A DNA stretch of 33,441 nucleotides from Pseudomonas sp. (GTDB lineage: Bacteria; Pseudomonadota; Gammaproteobacteria; Pseudomonadales; Pseudomonadaceae), in the NCBI RefSeq assembly GCF_030147005.1, contig NZ_JASLAW010000017.1, positions 1 to 33,441 of the forward strand. The letters are read 5' to 3'. This document shows positions 7,927 through 15,518 of the stretch, piece after piece. The translations under genes and the position numbers were made by a program. A model generated the notes under the pieces. That model ran no database searches and was not told where the DNA came from. It was given only the letters and a program-made list of their open reading frames with translations. Position 1 is the first letter of the stretch; the number at the start of each line of letters is the position of its first letter.

Positions 7927-9691
7927 CAGCGTTAATCCACTCTTTCACGACCTGGGCCACACGGCCCGGGTCTTCTGCCACCAGACTCTTGATTGCGTTC
8001 AACTGAGCGTCATAGCCTTCGCTCGGGCTTGGCAACAGGATGCTTTGCGGCCCGCCCAGGCTGACCCGGTCGTTGGCCAGCTCGCCGTCCAGGCCACCCA
8101 TGCCGCCCAATTCGACGTCGCTGCCGGCCAGGGCCAGTTGCTTCTTGCCATGGCCGGTGATGTTGTTGAGCACCGGACGCAGCACGCCGAACACCAGCAC
8201 CAGGATGAACAACACCCCCAGCACTTGCTTAAGGATGTCCCAGAACCACGGCTGGGTGTAGAAGGCCGGGTCGGCAAGCACTTCGCCGCGTTCGGCGGAG
8301 AACGGCATGTTGATCACGCTGACGCTGTCGCCACGGCTGGCGTCGAAGCCGACGGCGTCCTGCACCAGGCGGGTGAAGCGCGCCAATTCATCGGCGGTCC
8401 ATGGCGCACGGGTGACGGCACCGTCAGCGGCGTCGACCTTGACCTGGTCATCGACCACCACCGACACCGACAGGCGATTGATCTTGCCCTGCTGCTGCTT
8501 GGTGTGGCTGATGGAGCGGTCGAGCTCGAAGTTCTTGGTGGACTGGTTACGCTTGTCCGCCGGGTATGGCGCGAGCATCGGCTGGCCGGTGGCCGGGTCC
8601 ATGATCTGCTGACCGTTGGCGTCCAGCAGCGGTTGACCCGCGGCAATCGCGCCGGCGGTGGCAGCGGCGCCGCCGGTGGTCTGCGGTGCGGAAGCCGGCG
8701 ACGGTGGCTGGTTGCTCAAGGCACCGGGCACACCTTGCGGGCCATTGCTGGCGGTGCGTTGTTCGCTGGTGGACTGCTCGCTGCGCAGGGCCGGCTGGTC
8801 CGGATTGAATTGCTCGGAGGTCGATTCGACCGCGCTGAAGTCCACGTCGGCGGACACTTCAGCCTTGTAGCGGTCGTTGCCCAGTACCGGTTGCAGGATG
8901 TTATGCACGCGCTGGGTGAGCATGCTTTCCATGCGACGGCTGTAGTCGAACTGCTTGCCGGCCTGGGTCAGCGCGGAGTTTTCGGCCATGTCGGACAGCA
9001 GGTTGCCCTTCTGGTCGACCACGGTGATTTGCGACTTGCTCAACTCGGGAACGCTGGTGGCCACCAGGTTGACGATCGCCAACACCTGGCCAGGCTCCAG
9101 GGAGCGGCCGGAAAACAGTTCGACCAGTACCGAGGCGCTTGGCTTGCGCTCATCACGCACGAACACCGAGCTTTTCGGAATCGCCAGGTGCACACGGGCA
9201 CCCTTGACGTTATTCAGGCTGGAGATGGTACGCGCCAGCTCGCCTTCCAGGCCGCGACGGTAGCGGGTGGCTTCCATGAACTGGCTGGTACCCAGGCCCT
9301 GGTCCTTGTCGAGAATCTCAAAACCGATGTTGCTGTCGGACGGCGTGACGCCGGCAGCCGCCAGCTTCATGCGCGCACGCGCCACATCATCGGCCTTGAC
9401 CAGCAAGGCGCCGGAGTTGGGTTCCACGGTGTAGGCGATGTCGGCGGCGGCGAGGGTTTCCATGATCTGCTTGGAATCCATGCCCGCCAGGCTGCCGTAC
9501 AGCGGCCGGTAATCAGGTTGCTGCGACCACAGCACCACGGCAAAACCAATCGCCACGCTGGCAGCCAGGCCGACCATCAGGCCCACCTGACGCAACATGG
9601 TCATTTCGGAGAGGTTTTCCAGGAACGACAGGCCAAACAGCGGCGGCTTGCCGTCTGTCTTGGCGGGTACGTTGTCGACTGCTTCTGCCAT
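7919..9691 (-). CDS. fliF: Flagellar MS-ring protein FliF
   Basis: 590 aa. There are two membrane segments, about 34-54 (VGLMVGLAASVAIGFAVVLW) and about 484-505 (VLGVLFILVLVFGVL), bracketing a large periplasmic YscJ/FliF domain. A Pro/Ala/Gly-rich variable stretch lies around 310-350. The C-terminal cytoplasmic tail (VAEDPGRVAQVVKEWIN) is the FliG-binding helix. FliF is the first structure assembled and houses the export gate. The ATG at 9691 follows the fliE stop by 16 bases. Confidence 0.96.
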   Translation of the reverse strand: MAEAVDNVPAKTDGKPPLFGLSFLENLSEMTMLRQVGLMVGLAASVAIGFAVVLWSQQPDYRPLYGSLAGMDSKQIMETLAAADIAYTVEPNSGALLVKADDVARARMKLAAAGVTPSDSNIGFEILDKDQGLGTSQFMEATRYRRGLEGELARTISSLNNVKGARVHLAIPKSSVFVRDERKPSASVLVELFSGRSLEPGQVLAIVNLVATSVPELSKSQITVVDQKGNLLSDMAENSALTQAGKQFDYSRRMESMLTQRVHNILQPVLGNDRYKAEVSADVDFSAVESTSEQFNPDQPALRSEQSTSEQRTASNGPQGVPGALSNQPPSPASAPQTTGGAAATAGAIAAGQPLLDANGQQIMDPATGQPMLAPYPADKRNQSTKNFELDRSISHTKQQQGKINRLSVSVVVDDQVKVDAADGAVTRAPWTADELARFTRLVQDAVGFDASRGDSVSVINMPFSAERGEVLADPAFYTQPWFWDILKQVLGVLFILVLVFGVLRPVLNNITGHGKKQLALAGSDVELGGMGGLDGELANDRVSLGGPQSILLPSPSEGYDAQLNAIKSLVAEDPGRVAQVVKEWINADE

Positions 9692-9707
9692 GACTTAAAT
9701 CTCGCCC

Positions 9708-10037
9708 TTAAACCGGCATCTGCATGATGTCTTGATAAGCCTGAACCAGCTTGTTGCGCACTTGGGTCAAGGCCTGGAAGGAGACACTGGCCTTTTGCGA
9801 GGCGACCATCACGTCGGTGAGGTCCACGCCGCTTTTACCGATCTCGAACGCCGTCGCCAACTGGCTGGAAGCCTGCTGGGTATCACTGACTTTATTGATT
9901 GCCTGACCGAGCATGTCGGCGAAACTGCTTTGGCCCAATTCCGGCGCAGACGCGACAGATTTCGGTTGAGCCATGGCATCCATCTGCATGGAGCGCATAT
10001 CCAACATCAACCGATTGAACTCAATACCCTGGCTCAT
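9708..10037 (-). CDS. fliE: Flagellar hook-basal body protein FliE
   Basis: 109 aa, a small helical rod adaptor joining the MS ring to the proximal rod. The conserved C-terminal core ASVSFQALTQVRNKLVQAYQDIMQMPV is present, with QPV-like ending QMPV. It is the first gene of the fliEFGHIJ operon. The ATG at 10037 has an AGAGAG ribosome site, and an almost perfect RpoN promoter starts about 50 bases upstream. Confidence 0.95.
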   Translation of the reverse strand: MSQGIEFNRLMLDMRSMQMDAMAQPKSVASAPELGQSSFADMLGQAINKVSDTQQASSQLATAFEIGKSGVDLTDVMVASQKASVSFQALTQVRNKLVQAYQDIMQMPV

Positions 10038-10098
10038 GAACTTCTCTCTCCGACGACCCGCAATTTTTTGACACTACGCAGCGGTTACCAGGGGGAGG

Positions 10099-10114
10099 TG
10101 CAACAAGGGTGCCA
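10099..10114 (-). promoter_or_regulatory. RpoN (sigma-54) promoter for the fliEFGHIJ operon
   Basis: The minus strand reads TGGCAC-CCTTG-TTGCA, an exact match to TGGCAC-N5-TTGCW. The predicted start is near 10088, about 50 bases before the fliE ATG. In P. aeruginosa, fliE is an RpoN-dependent class III promoter activated by FleR, whose gene lies immediately upstream here. Confidence 0.88.
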
Positions 10115-10142
10115 GCTCTGAAGCAACTCGTAAGAAAAGGCG

Positions 10143-10162
10143 ACAAAGATTGTCGACTTTGT
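10143..10162. promoter_or_regulatory. Dyad upstream of the fliE promoter (candidate enhancer site)
   Basis: Inverted repeat ACAAAG-8 bases-CTTTGT with perfect 6-base arms. Its centre is about 65 bases upstream of the predicted fliE start, suitable for an enhancer-binding protein such as FleR. No binding consensus for FleR is known to me with certainty, so the assignment is inferred from position and symmetry. Confidence 0.35.
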
Positions 10163-10169
10163 TACCGCA

Positions 10170-10284
10170 CGTTTTTTTGTAGGAGCGAGCCTGCTCGCGA
10201 AACACTCATGGACGCCGCGAACATCCAGGAAGCACGCGTTATCGTTGACGTTTTTCGCGAGCAAGCTCGCTCCTACAAAAAACG
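10170..10284. repeat. REPIN of a second Pseudomonas REP family, between fleR and fliE
   Basis: Two REP halves in inverted orientation: GTAGGAGCGAGC...TCGCGA (10179-10200) and its reverse complement (10255-10276), with one mismatch in 22. The outer T/A tracts extend the pairing to 10170-10284 with one indel. The core GTAGGAGCGAGC differs from the GGCGAGGGAGC family at the window edges. It begins 15 bases beyond the fleR stop and ends upstream of the fliE control region. It could therefore damp fleR read-through into fliE, although it lacks a canonical U-tail. Confidence 0.85.
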
Positions 10285-10298
10285 GCATTGGCGCGAAA

Positions 10299-11675
10299 TC
10301 AGGTGGCGAACAGATACGCTTCCACATCCATCCCGGCGTCGCGCATCTGCGCCAGCTTATAGCGCAGGGTGCGCGGGCTGATGCCGAGGCGCTCGGCCGC
10401 TTCCTTGCGGCGGCCGCGCTCGGCGCGCAGGGTGTCGATGATCATCTGGAATTCACGGCGGCGCAGGTCATCGCCCAGGGCGCCGGCCGATTCTGTGTCG
10501 GCGAGGATGGGTGCCGGCGCCAGACTCGGCAACGGCGCTACACCGTTGCCCATGGCCAGGCAGAAATCCTGGGGCTGGATCAGGCCGCCCTGCTGCAGGA
10601 TCAGCGCGCGCTGGATCGCATTGTCCAGCTCGCGCACATTGCCGGGCCATGGATAAGCGACCAGGCAGGCCTGGGCCTCAGCCGAGAGCCGCGCCTGGGC
10701 GTGCTTCATTTTTTTGACGTGGTTGTTCAGCAGGCGCTCGGCCAGGGGAATGATATCCGCCGGGCGTTCGCGCAACGGGCGCCAGGCCAGCGGGAACACC
10801 GACAGGCGGTAGAACAAGTCTTCACGAAACCGCCCCGCTGCCACTTCTGCGGCCAGGTCGCGGTTGGTGGTGGCGACCACGCGGATATCCAACTGGATCG
10901 GCTTGCGCGCGCCCACCCGCTCCACTTCGCGCTCCTGCAACACGCGCAGCAACTTGGCTTGCAGGCCCAGGGGCATTTCCGAAATTTCGTCGAGCAGAAT
11001 GGTGCCGCCGTCGGCCTGTTCAAACTTGCCAGCCTGGGCCGCGATGGCGCCGGTGAACGAGCCCTTCTCATGGCCGAACAGGGTGGCTTCGAGCATATTG
11101 TCCGGAATCGCCGCGCAGTTGATCGCGATAAACGGTTGCTGGGCCCGACTGGATTGCTGGTGGATATAACGCGCCAACACTTCCTTGCCGGTGCCGGACT
11201 CGCCCGAGATCAATACGGTGGAATCGCTGCGCGCCACACGGGCCGCCAGCTCCAGTAACTGCGCACTGGCCGGTTCGAAGGCAATCGGACCGTCGCCCTC
11301 CGCCACCGGGATGACGCCCAGCGCGTGCCGCGCCACCAACTCGATCAACGCCTTGGGCTCGAACGGCTTGACCAGATAGTCCGCCGCGCCCTGGCGCATG
11401 GCGTCCACGGCCCGCTCCACGGCGCCATGAGCGGTCATCAGCAGCACCGGCAATTGCGGCTGGCGCGCGCGCAACAGGCCGAGCAATTGGTGGCCGTCCA
11501 TGCCGGGCATGTTCACATCGCTGACCACCAGGCTGAAGGTTTCCCGCTCAACCGCCTCCAAGGCCTCCTCGGCAGAGCCGACCGCGCGGTAGTCATGGCC
11601 CGCCAACAGCAGCGTGTCAGCCAATGCTTCACGCAAGGCGCGATCGTCTTCAACCAACAAAACCTTGATAGTCAT
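10299..11675 (-). CDS. fleR: Flagellar two-component response regulator FleR (sigma-54 activator)
   Basis: 458 aa, NtrC architecture. The receiver domain (1-115) has D10/D11, phospho-acceptor D53 and K103. The AAA+ domain (about 135-370) has Walker A GESGTGKE (158-165), the sigma-54 contact loop GSFTGA (205-210, Ser in place of the usual Ala) and Walker B ILLDE. The Fis-type helix-turn-helix at the end contains RKEAAERLGISPRTLRYKL. FleR works with FleS to activate RpoN-dependent class III genes (basal body, hook, MS ring). The ATG at 11675 has AAAGGA upstream and lies 7 bases after the fleS stop. Confidence 0.95.
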   Translation of the reverse strand: MTIKVLLVEDDRALREALADTLLLAGHDYRAVGSAEEALEAVERETFSLVVSDVNMPGMDGHQLLGLLRARQPQLPVLLMTAHGAVERAVDAMRQGAADYLVKPFEPKALIELVARHALGVIPVAEGDGPIAFEPASAQLLELAARVARSDSTVLISGESGTGKEVLARYIHQQSSRAQQPFIAINCAAIPDNMLEATLFGHEKGSFTGAIAAQAGKFEQADGGTILLDEISEMPLGLQAKLLRVLQEREVERVGARKPIQLDIRVVATTNRDLAAEVAAGRFREDLFYRLSVFPLAWRPLRERPADIIPLAERLLNNHVKKMKHAQARLSAEAQACLVAYPWPGNVRELDNAIQRALILQQGGLIQPQDFCLAMGNGVAPLPSLAPAPILADTESAGALGDDLRRREFQMIIDTLRAERGRRKEAAERLGISPRTLRYKLAQMRDAGMDVEAYLFAT

Positions 11676-11682
11676 GATCCTT

Positions 11683-12897
11683 TTACTCCGCGCTTGCCGC
11701 GCTGGAAAACAGCGGCAAGGTCATCAATGCACAGGTGCCGCGGCCCAACCGGGAGCGCAACTGCAATTCTCCCTGATGTGCACGCGCCACTGCCTTGACC
11801 ACGGTCAGGCCCAGGCCGGTGCCGTTGGTCTTGGTGGTAAAAAAAGGTTCGCCCAAGCGTTGCAGCACGTCCGGCGCTATGCCGCTGCCACTGTCGCTGA
11901 TGCACAGGCGCAGGGTTTGCCCACGGCTATACAGGTGCACCTTGAGGCGCGCACTCGGGCCGCTGGCCTGGGTGGCGTTTTCGATCAGATTGAGCAGCGC
12001 GCCGACCAGGGTGTCGCGATTGCACAGCAACTCGCCGTGGTGGCTGTCGCACTGCCAGCGCAGGCTGGCGCCCTCGATATGCGTGGCCGCTGCCGCTTGC
12101 AGGGCCTGCATCAAGCCGGCCGGGGTGAGGCGGTCGGTCAACGGCAACTCGCCGCGGGCAAACACCAGCATGTCGCGCACTTGATGCTCCAACTCGTGCA
12201 GACGCTCTTTCAGGCGCCCGGCAAAGCGCTGGTGGGTGGCCGCCGGCAATTGCTCATCAGTCAAATGACTGGCGTAGATCAACGCCGCCGACAGCGGCGT
12301 GCGGATCTGATGCGCCAGGGAAGCGACCATCCGCCCCAACGACGACAAACGTTCATGACGCGCCAGTTGGTCTTGCAGGTGACGGGTTTCCGTCAGGTCG
12401 TTGAGCAGCACCAGTTGACCCGGTTCGGCATCCAAAGATCGGGTGGCGATGGACAGGCGACGCCCGTCTTTAAGGGACACTTCGTGGCCGTCATCATCAC
12501 GCGGCGCGAAGCAGCGGGTGATGACGTGGCGCCACAGCTCGCCTTCCAGAGGCAGACCGAGCAGGTCGCAGGCTGCCGGGTTGGCTTCGCGCACACGGCC
12601 CTGGTCATCGATGACGATCACGCCACCGGGCAACAGCGAGAGCAAATTCTGCAGGCGGTTGGCCAAGCGTTCTTTTTCCGCCAATTCCTGCATGCGCTGG
12701 GCGCTGACCACCGCGAGTTCGCCTTTAAGCTCGGACACCCGGGCTTCAAGCAGACTGTAGGAATCGGTCAGTTGGTTCGACATCTGGCTGAACTGCGAGA
12801 ACGCCTGTTCCAGACCCTGGCGGATCGGCGGTTCTACAGGCGAAACCAGCCCCTGGATGGCAGGGGCCGGCAATACTTGGGCGGCGTGGGGCATCAT
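11683..12897 (-). CDS. fleS: Flagellar sensor histidine kinase FleS
   Basis: 404 aa. An N-terminal coiled-coil stretch (about 45-85) is followed by a PAS domain (about 86-170), then HisKA with H196 in SLAHQIRTPLSAAL, then HATPase with N-box LLNLIENATQA, G1 box SDSGSGIAP and TGLGLTVVK. No transmembrane segment is visible, so it is a cytosolic kinase, consistent with sensing an internal assembly cue. Two consecutive ATGs (12895-12897 and 12892-12894) follow a GAGAGAG ribosome site. It is cotranscribed with fleR. Confidence 0.94.
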   Translation of the reverse strand: MMPHAAQVLPAPAIQGLVSPVEPPIRQGLEQAFSQFSQMSNQLTDSYSLLEARVSELKGELAVVSAQRMQELAEKERLANRLQNLLSLLPGGVIVIDDQGRVREANPAACDLLGLPLEGELWRHVITRCFAPRDDDGHEVSLKDGRRLSIATRSLDAEPGQLVLLNDLTETRHLQDQLARHERLSSLGRMVASLAHQIRTPLSAALIYASHLTDEQLPAATHQRFAGRLKERLHELEHQVRDMLVFARGELPLTDRLTPAGLMQALQAAAATHIEGASLRWQCDSHHGELLCNRDTLVGALLNLIENATQASGPSARLKVHLYSRGQTLRLCISDSGSGIAPDVLQRLGEPFFTTKTNGTGLGLTVVKAVARAHQGELQLRSRLGRGTCALMTLPLFSSAASAE

Positions 12898-12947
12898 GCT
12901 CTCTCGCTTGGCTGACCGTCAGTTAAACGGAACGTTACGAGGGCTAT

Positions 12948-12963
12948 AGCAATACCCGTGCCG
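12948..12963 (-). promoter_or_regulatory. RpoN promoter for fleSR
   Basis: The minus strand reads CGGCAC-GGGTA-TTGCT, one mismatch from consensus with correct spacing. The predicted start is near 12937, a leader of about 40 bases before fleS. It lies in the 107-base gap downstream of fleQ. fleSR is FleQ- and RpoN-dependent in P. aeruginosa. Confidence 0.8.
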
Positions 12964-13004
12964 AAAAAAAACCGGCTAAAAATCAATCAGTTGAAAAACA
13001 GGCG

Positions 13005-14480
13005 TCAATCATCCGCCTGTTCGTCACCTTCTTTGCGGCTCATACCGTACTTGCGCATCTTTTCCACCAGGGTGGTACGGCGGATGCGCAGACGCTCGGC
13101 GGCACGCGCGACGATGCCGTTGGCGTCGTCCAACGCCTGTTGGATCAGGCCTTGTTCCAGGTTGCCGAGGTAGTCCTTCAAATCGAGGCCTTCCGGCGGC
13201 AACATGGCCGTGGTACCGAAGTCCGGGCTATGGCCGTTGATCGCCACGCGCTCTTCCATGTCACTGCGCAGGCTGTCGACCATCTGCTCGTCTTCGTCGT
13301 CGACGTAGCGAAATTTCTTCGGCAATTCGACCACGCCGATCACCCCATAGGGGTGCATGATCGCCATGCGTTCCACCAGGTTGGCCAGCTCGCGAACGTT
13401 GCCCGGCCAGGCGTGGCGGCACAGCGACATGATTGCGGCAGAGTTGAAACGGATGGAGCCGCGTTTTTCATGCTCCATGCGCGAGATCAGTTCGTTCATC
13501 AACAGCGGGATGTCTTCCACGCGCTCACGCAGCGGCGCCATCTCGATAGGGAATACGTTGAGGCGGTAGTACAGGTCTTCGCGGAAGCTGCCGACCTCGA
13601 TCATGCTTTCGAGGTTCTTGTGGGTGGCGGCGATGATGCGCACATCCACGCTCTGGGTCTTGTTGCTGCCCACGCGCTCGAAGGTGCGCTCCTGCAACAC
13701 GCGCAGCAACTTGACCTGCATCGGCAGCGGCATGTCGCCGATCTCATCGAGAAACAGCGTGCCGCCATTGGCCAGCTCGAAGCGCCCGGCACGGCTGGTG
13801 ATCGCGCCGGTAAAGGCGCCCTTCTCGTGGCCGAACAATTCGCTTTCCAGCAGCTCTGCCGGGATCGCCCCGCAGTTGACCGGCACGAAGGGTCCGTCGC
13901 GGCGCTTGGAATGATAGTGCAGGTTGCGCGCAACCACTTCCTTGCCGGTGCCGGACTCGCCCAGGATCAGCACGCTGGCGTCGGTGTCGGCCACTTGCTG
14001 CATCATCTGGCGCACGTGCTGGATCGCCCGGCTGGTGCCGACGAGGCTGCGAAACAGGTTGGGTTCACGGTGGCGGCCGCGCTCGCGGGCCTGGTCGTAC
14101 ATCTCGCGATAGACCTGGGCGCGGTGCAGGGAATCGAGCAATTTGCTGTAGCTGGGCGGCATTTCCAGGGTGGAAAGCACCCGGCGGCGCTGGTCTTCAG
14201 GCAGGTCGACAGAAGAAATATCGCCCATCAGTAACACCGGAAGGAACTCATCCCAGGTTGACAGTGTCTTTAACAAGCCCAAAACAGCGCCAGGAGCGTT
14301 TACCGTCCCGATAAGCACACAAATGACGTCACGGCTCGACGCCAACGAGCTGACCGCCTGCTGCCAATCGTGGCTACCGCAGGGCAAATTTTCTTCACCG
14401 AGAAAATTTAAAATCACCGCTAAATCGCGGCGGCGAACGCTATCGTCATCGATCAGCAGAATTCTGGTTTCACGCCACAT
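13005..14480 (-). CDS. fleQ: Master flagellar transcriptional regulator FleQ
   Basis: 491 aa. The N-terminal receiver-like (FleQ) domain has D11-D13 but no phospho-acceptor Asp (the corresponding strand reads LIGTVNAPG). The AAA+ domain has Walker A GESGTGKE (174-181), GAFTGA (221-226) and Walker B TLFLDE. The C-terminal Fis helix-turn-helix contains RAAERLRIRRTTLVEKM. Residues described as c-di-GMP ligands in P. aeruginosa FleQ are all present at the same numbers: LFRS 142-145, R185/N186 and E330-xxx-R334. FleQ activates class II flagellar genes with RpoN and controls exopolysaccharide genes in response to c-di-GMP and FleN. The ATG at 14480 has an AGGGAAG site. Confidence 0.97.
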   Translation of the reverse strand: MWRETRILLIDDDSVRRRDLAVILNFLGEENLPCGSHDWQQAVSSLASSRDVICVLIGTVNAPGAVLGLLKTLSTWDEFLPVLLMGDISSVDLPEDQRRRVLSTLEMPPSYSKLLDSLHRAQVYREMYDQARERGRHREPNLFRSLVGTSRAIQHVRQMMQQVADTDASVLILGESGTGKEVVARNLHYHSKRRDGPFVPVNCGAIPAELLESELFGHEKGAFTGAITSRAGRFELANGGTLFLDEIGDMPLPMQVKLLRVLQERTFERVGSNKTQSVDVRIIAATHKNLESMIEVGSFREDLYYRLNVFPIEMAPLRERVEDIPLLMNELISRMEHEKRGSIRFNSAAIMSLCRHAWPGNVRELANLVERMAIMHPYGVIGVVELPKKFRYVDDEDEQMVDSLRSDMEERVAINGHSPDFGTTAMLPPEGLDLKDYLGNLEQGLIQQALDDANGIVARAAERLRIRRTTLVEKMRKYGMSRKEGDEQADD

Positions 14481-14532
14481 GCAATAGCAACTTCCCTAGT
14501 AAAACTTCCTGCCCAGGAATTACGGGCAATCA

Positions 14533-14568
14533 AGACGTCTGTAAGATTTATTACTTAATAGACGTCTG
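14533..14568. promoter_or_regulatory. Paired AGACGTCT palindromes upstream of fleQ
   Basis: The 9-mer AGACGTCTG occurs at 14533-14541 and again at 14560-14568. Each contains the perfect 8-base palindrome AGACGTCT, with a 27-base period. They lie 53-88 bases before the fleQ start codon, in the leader or core promoter. A dimeric repressor or activator site pair is possible; the binding protein is unknown. Confidence 0.45.
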
Positions 14569-14586
14569 AAATCTGAATACAGCACT

Positions 14587-14615
14587 AGTTAAGTCAAAAA
14601 TGTTGGCACAGTCAA
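14587..14615 (-). promoter_or_regulatory. Candidate sigma-70 promoter of fleQ
   Basis: The minus strand reads TTGACT, 17 bases, TTAACT, about 110 bases before the fleQ ATG. The -35 match is good and the -10 weak. fleQ is sigma-70 dependent in P. aeruginosa. Other A+T-rich -10-like strings nearby (around 14545-14560) are equally possible. Confidence 0.3.
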
Positions 14616-14651
14616 ATATATGACGCGCCGTTCGGACTAACCGCGCCCCTA

Positions 14652-14948
14652 TCAGCCGAACAGATGGTAAACCTTTGACGCATTTTTCGCTTGGTTGATC
14701 TGCGACATCTCTTCGAAAATCGCCTGGCGCTCGCCGGTCGTCACCTCAAGCAGCTGCTGGTAAACCGCCAACAGACTCTCCAGCTTTTCCCGCAACGCAC
14801 TTTCGTCCACCGGCGCTTCGCTGAGCACGTCATCAATCACGTTGCGACAGCCCAGGTCCAGTTCACCGATAGCGTCCCAGTTACGCTCCGCCAGCGCGCC
14901 TATCAGCGCCTCACGGGTTTCATCAATGCGTTGCAGTGCGTGGCTCAT
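14652..14948 (-). CDS. fliT: FliT-like flagellar protein
   Basis: 98 aa, all-helical and acidic, beginning MSHALQRIDETREAL. The location directly after fliS and its size match the FliT family, export chaperones that bind FliD and, in enterics, modulate the master regulator. The frame stays open to 15008, but the ATG at 14948 has GAGGA 7 bases upstream. Identification relies on position and helical character more than on strict motifs. In some pseudomonads this gene is only called hypothetical. Confidence 0.75.
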   Translation of the reverse strand: MSHALQRIDETREALIGALAERNWDAIGELDLGCRNVIDDVLSEAPVDESALREKLESLLAVYQQLLEVTTGERQAIFEEMSQINQAKNASKVYHLFG

Positions 14949-14973
14949 GACGTGTTCCTCAAGGCCGATGGCC

Positions 14974-15378
14974 TTATTGTGCGGCGCCTTGGGGTGCAGC
15001 GATGGCATCCCAGCCTTCCTTGACGGTAATCAGCAGTTTGGCGACTTCGTCGATCATGTCGGCGTCGTTGTGCAGATTGGCTTCCATCAGGCGGTTGGTC
15101 ATGTAGACGTACAGCCCTTCCAACTGCTGCACATATTCCTTGTTGCCGCCCTTTTCGGCATCCAGGCCATCACGCAGACCAATCAGGATGTCGGTGGCCT
15201 TGCCCACCATCAGCCCCTTCTGGGCGATGTCGCCGCGCGCCAGCGCGCCTTTGGCCTGGGCCATACGGTCAAGCCCGCCCTCCATCAGCATCTGCACCAG
15301 GCGATGCGGGCTGGCTTCAGAGATTTGCGCGTGGGAATTGACCTTCTGGTATTGGCGAAGGGCTCTCATGGGATTCAT
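14974..15378 (-). CDS. fliS: Flagellar export chaperone FliS
   Basis: 134 aa. Typical FliS features are the N-terminal ALRQYQKVNSHAQISEASPHRLVQMLMEG and the helix YMTNRLMEANLHNDADMIDEV. FliS caps the C-terminal helix of flagellin in the cytosol and prevents premature polymerisation. The ATG at 15378 has GAGG 7 bases upstream; an upstream in-frame extension to 15444 has no ribosome site. A FliA-type promoter lies just upstream, so fliS-fliT can be expressed apart from fliD. Confidence 0.95.
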   Translation of the reverse strand: MNPMRALRQYQKVNSHAQISEASPHRLVQMLMEGGLDRMAQAKGALARGDIAQKGLMVGKATDILIGLRDGLDAEKGGNKEYVQQLEGLYVYMTNRLMEANLHNDADMIDEVAKLLITVKEGWDAIAAPQGAAQ

Positions 15379-15426
15379 GTTTCTACCTCGTGACAGGCAA
15401 CAGCGAGAAGGGTTGCAGTAACCATT

Positions 15427-15453
15427 ATGTCGACGTAATCGCAAAAAACTTTA
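15427..15453 (-). promoter_or_regulatory. FliA (sigma-28) promoter for fliS-fliT
   Basis: The minus strand reads TAAAGTTT (15446-15453), 11 bases, then GTCGACAT (15427-15434). The -35 matches the enteric FliA consensus TAAAGTTT at all eight positions. The -10 matches GCCGATAA at five of eight. It sits between the fliD terminator and the fliS ribosome site. Confidence 0.6.
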
Positions 15454-15468
15454 ACCCGCCGGCCTTGG

Positions 15469-15505
15469 AAAAAACAAAGCCCAGGTCAACCGACCCGGGC
15501 TTTTT
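15469..15505 (-). terminator. Rho-independent terminator of fliD
   Basis: 12-base stem AAAGCCCGGGTC / GACCTGGGCTTT (one G-U pair) with loop GGTT, followed by GTTTTTT on the minus strand. The hairpin begins 16 bases after the fliD stop codon. A T5 run on the plus strand makes it possibly bidirectional. Confidence 0.88.
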
Positions 15506-15518
15506 CATGCGCATTCAA

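Noticed and set aside
7772..9727. 651-codon plus-strand open frame opposite fliF and fliG
   Set aside because: Antisense of two clearly real genes; its composition (His, Gln, Arg rich) is typical of shadow translation in Pseudomonas.
12960..12999. GCCG-T8-CGGC hairpin as the fleQ terminator
   Set aside because: The T-run lies in the loop rather than after the stem, so it would not act as a standard terminator.
13005..14480. FleQ as a damaged response regulator because it lacks a phospho-acceptor Asp
   Set aside because: A degenerate receiver is normal in FleQ; all AAA+ and c-di-GMP residues are intact.
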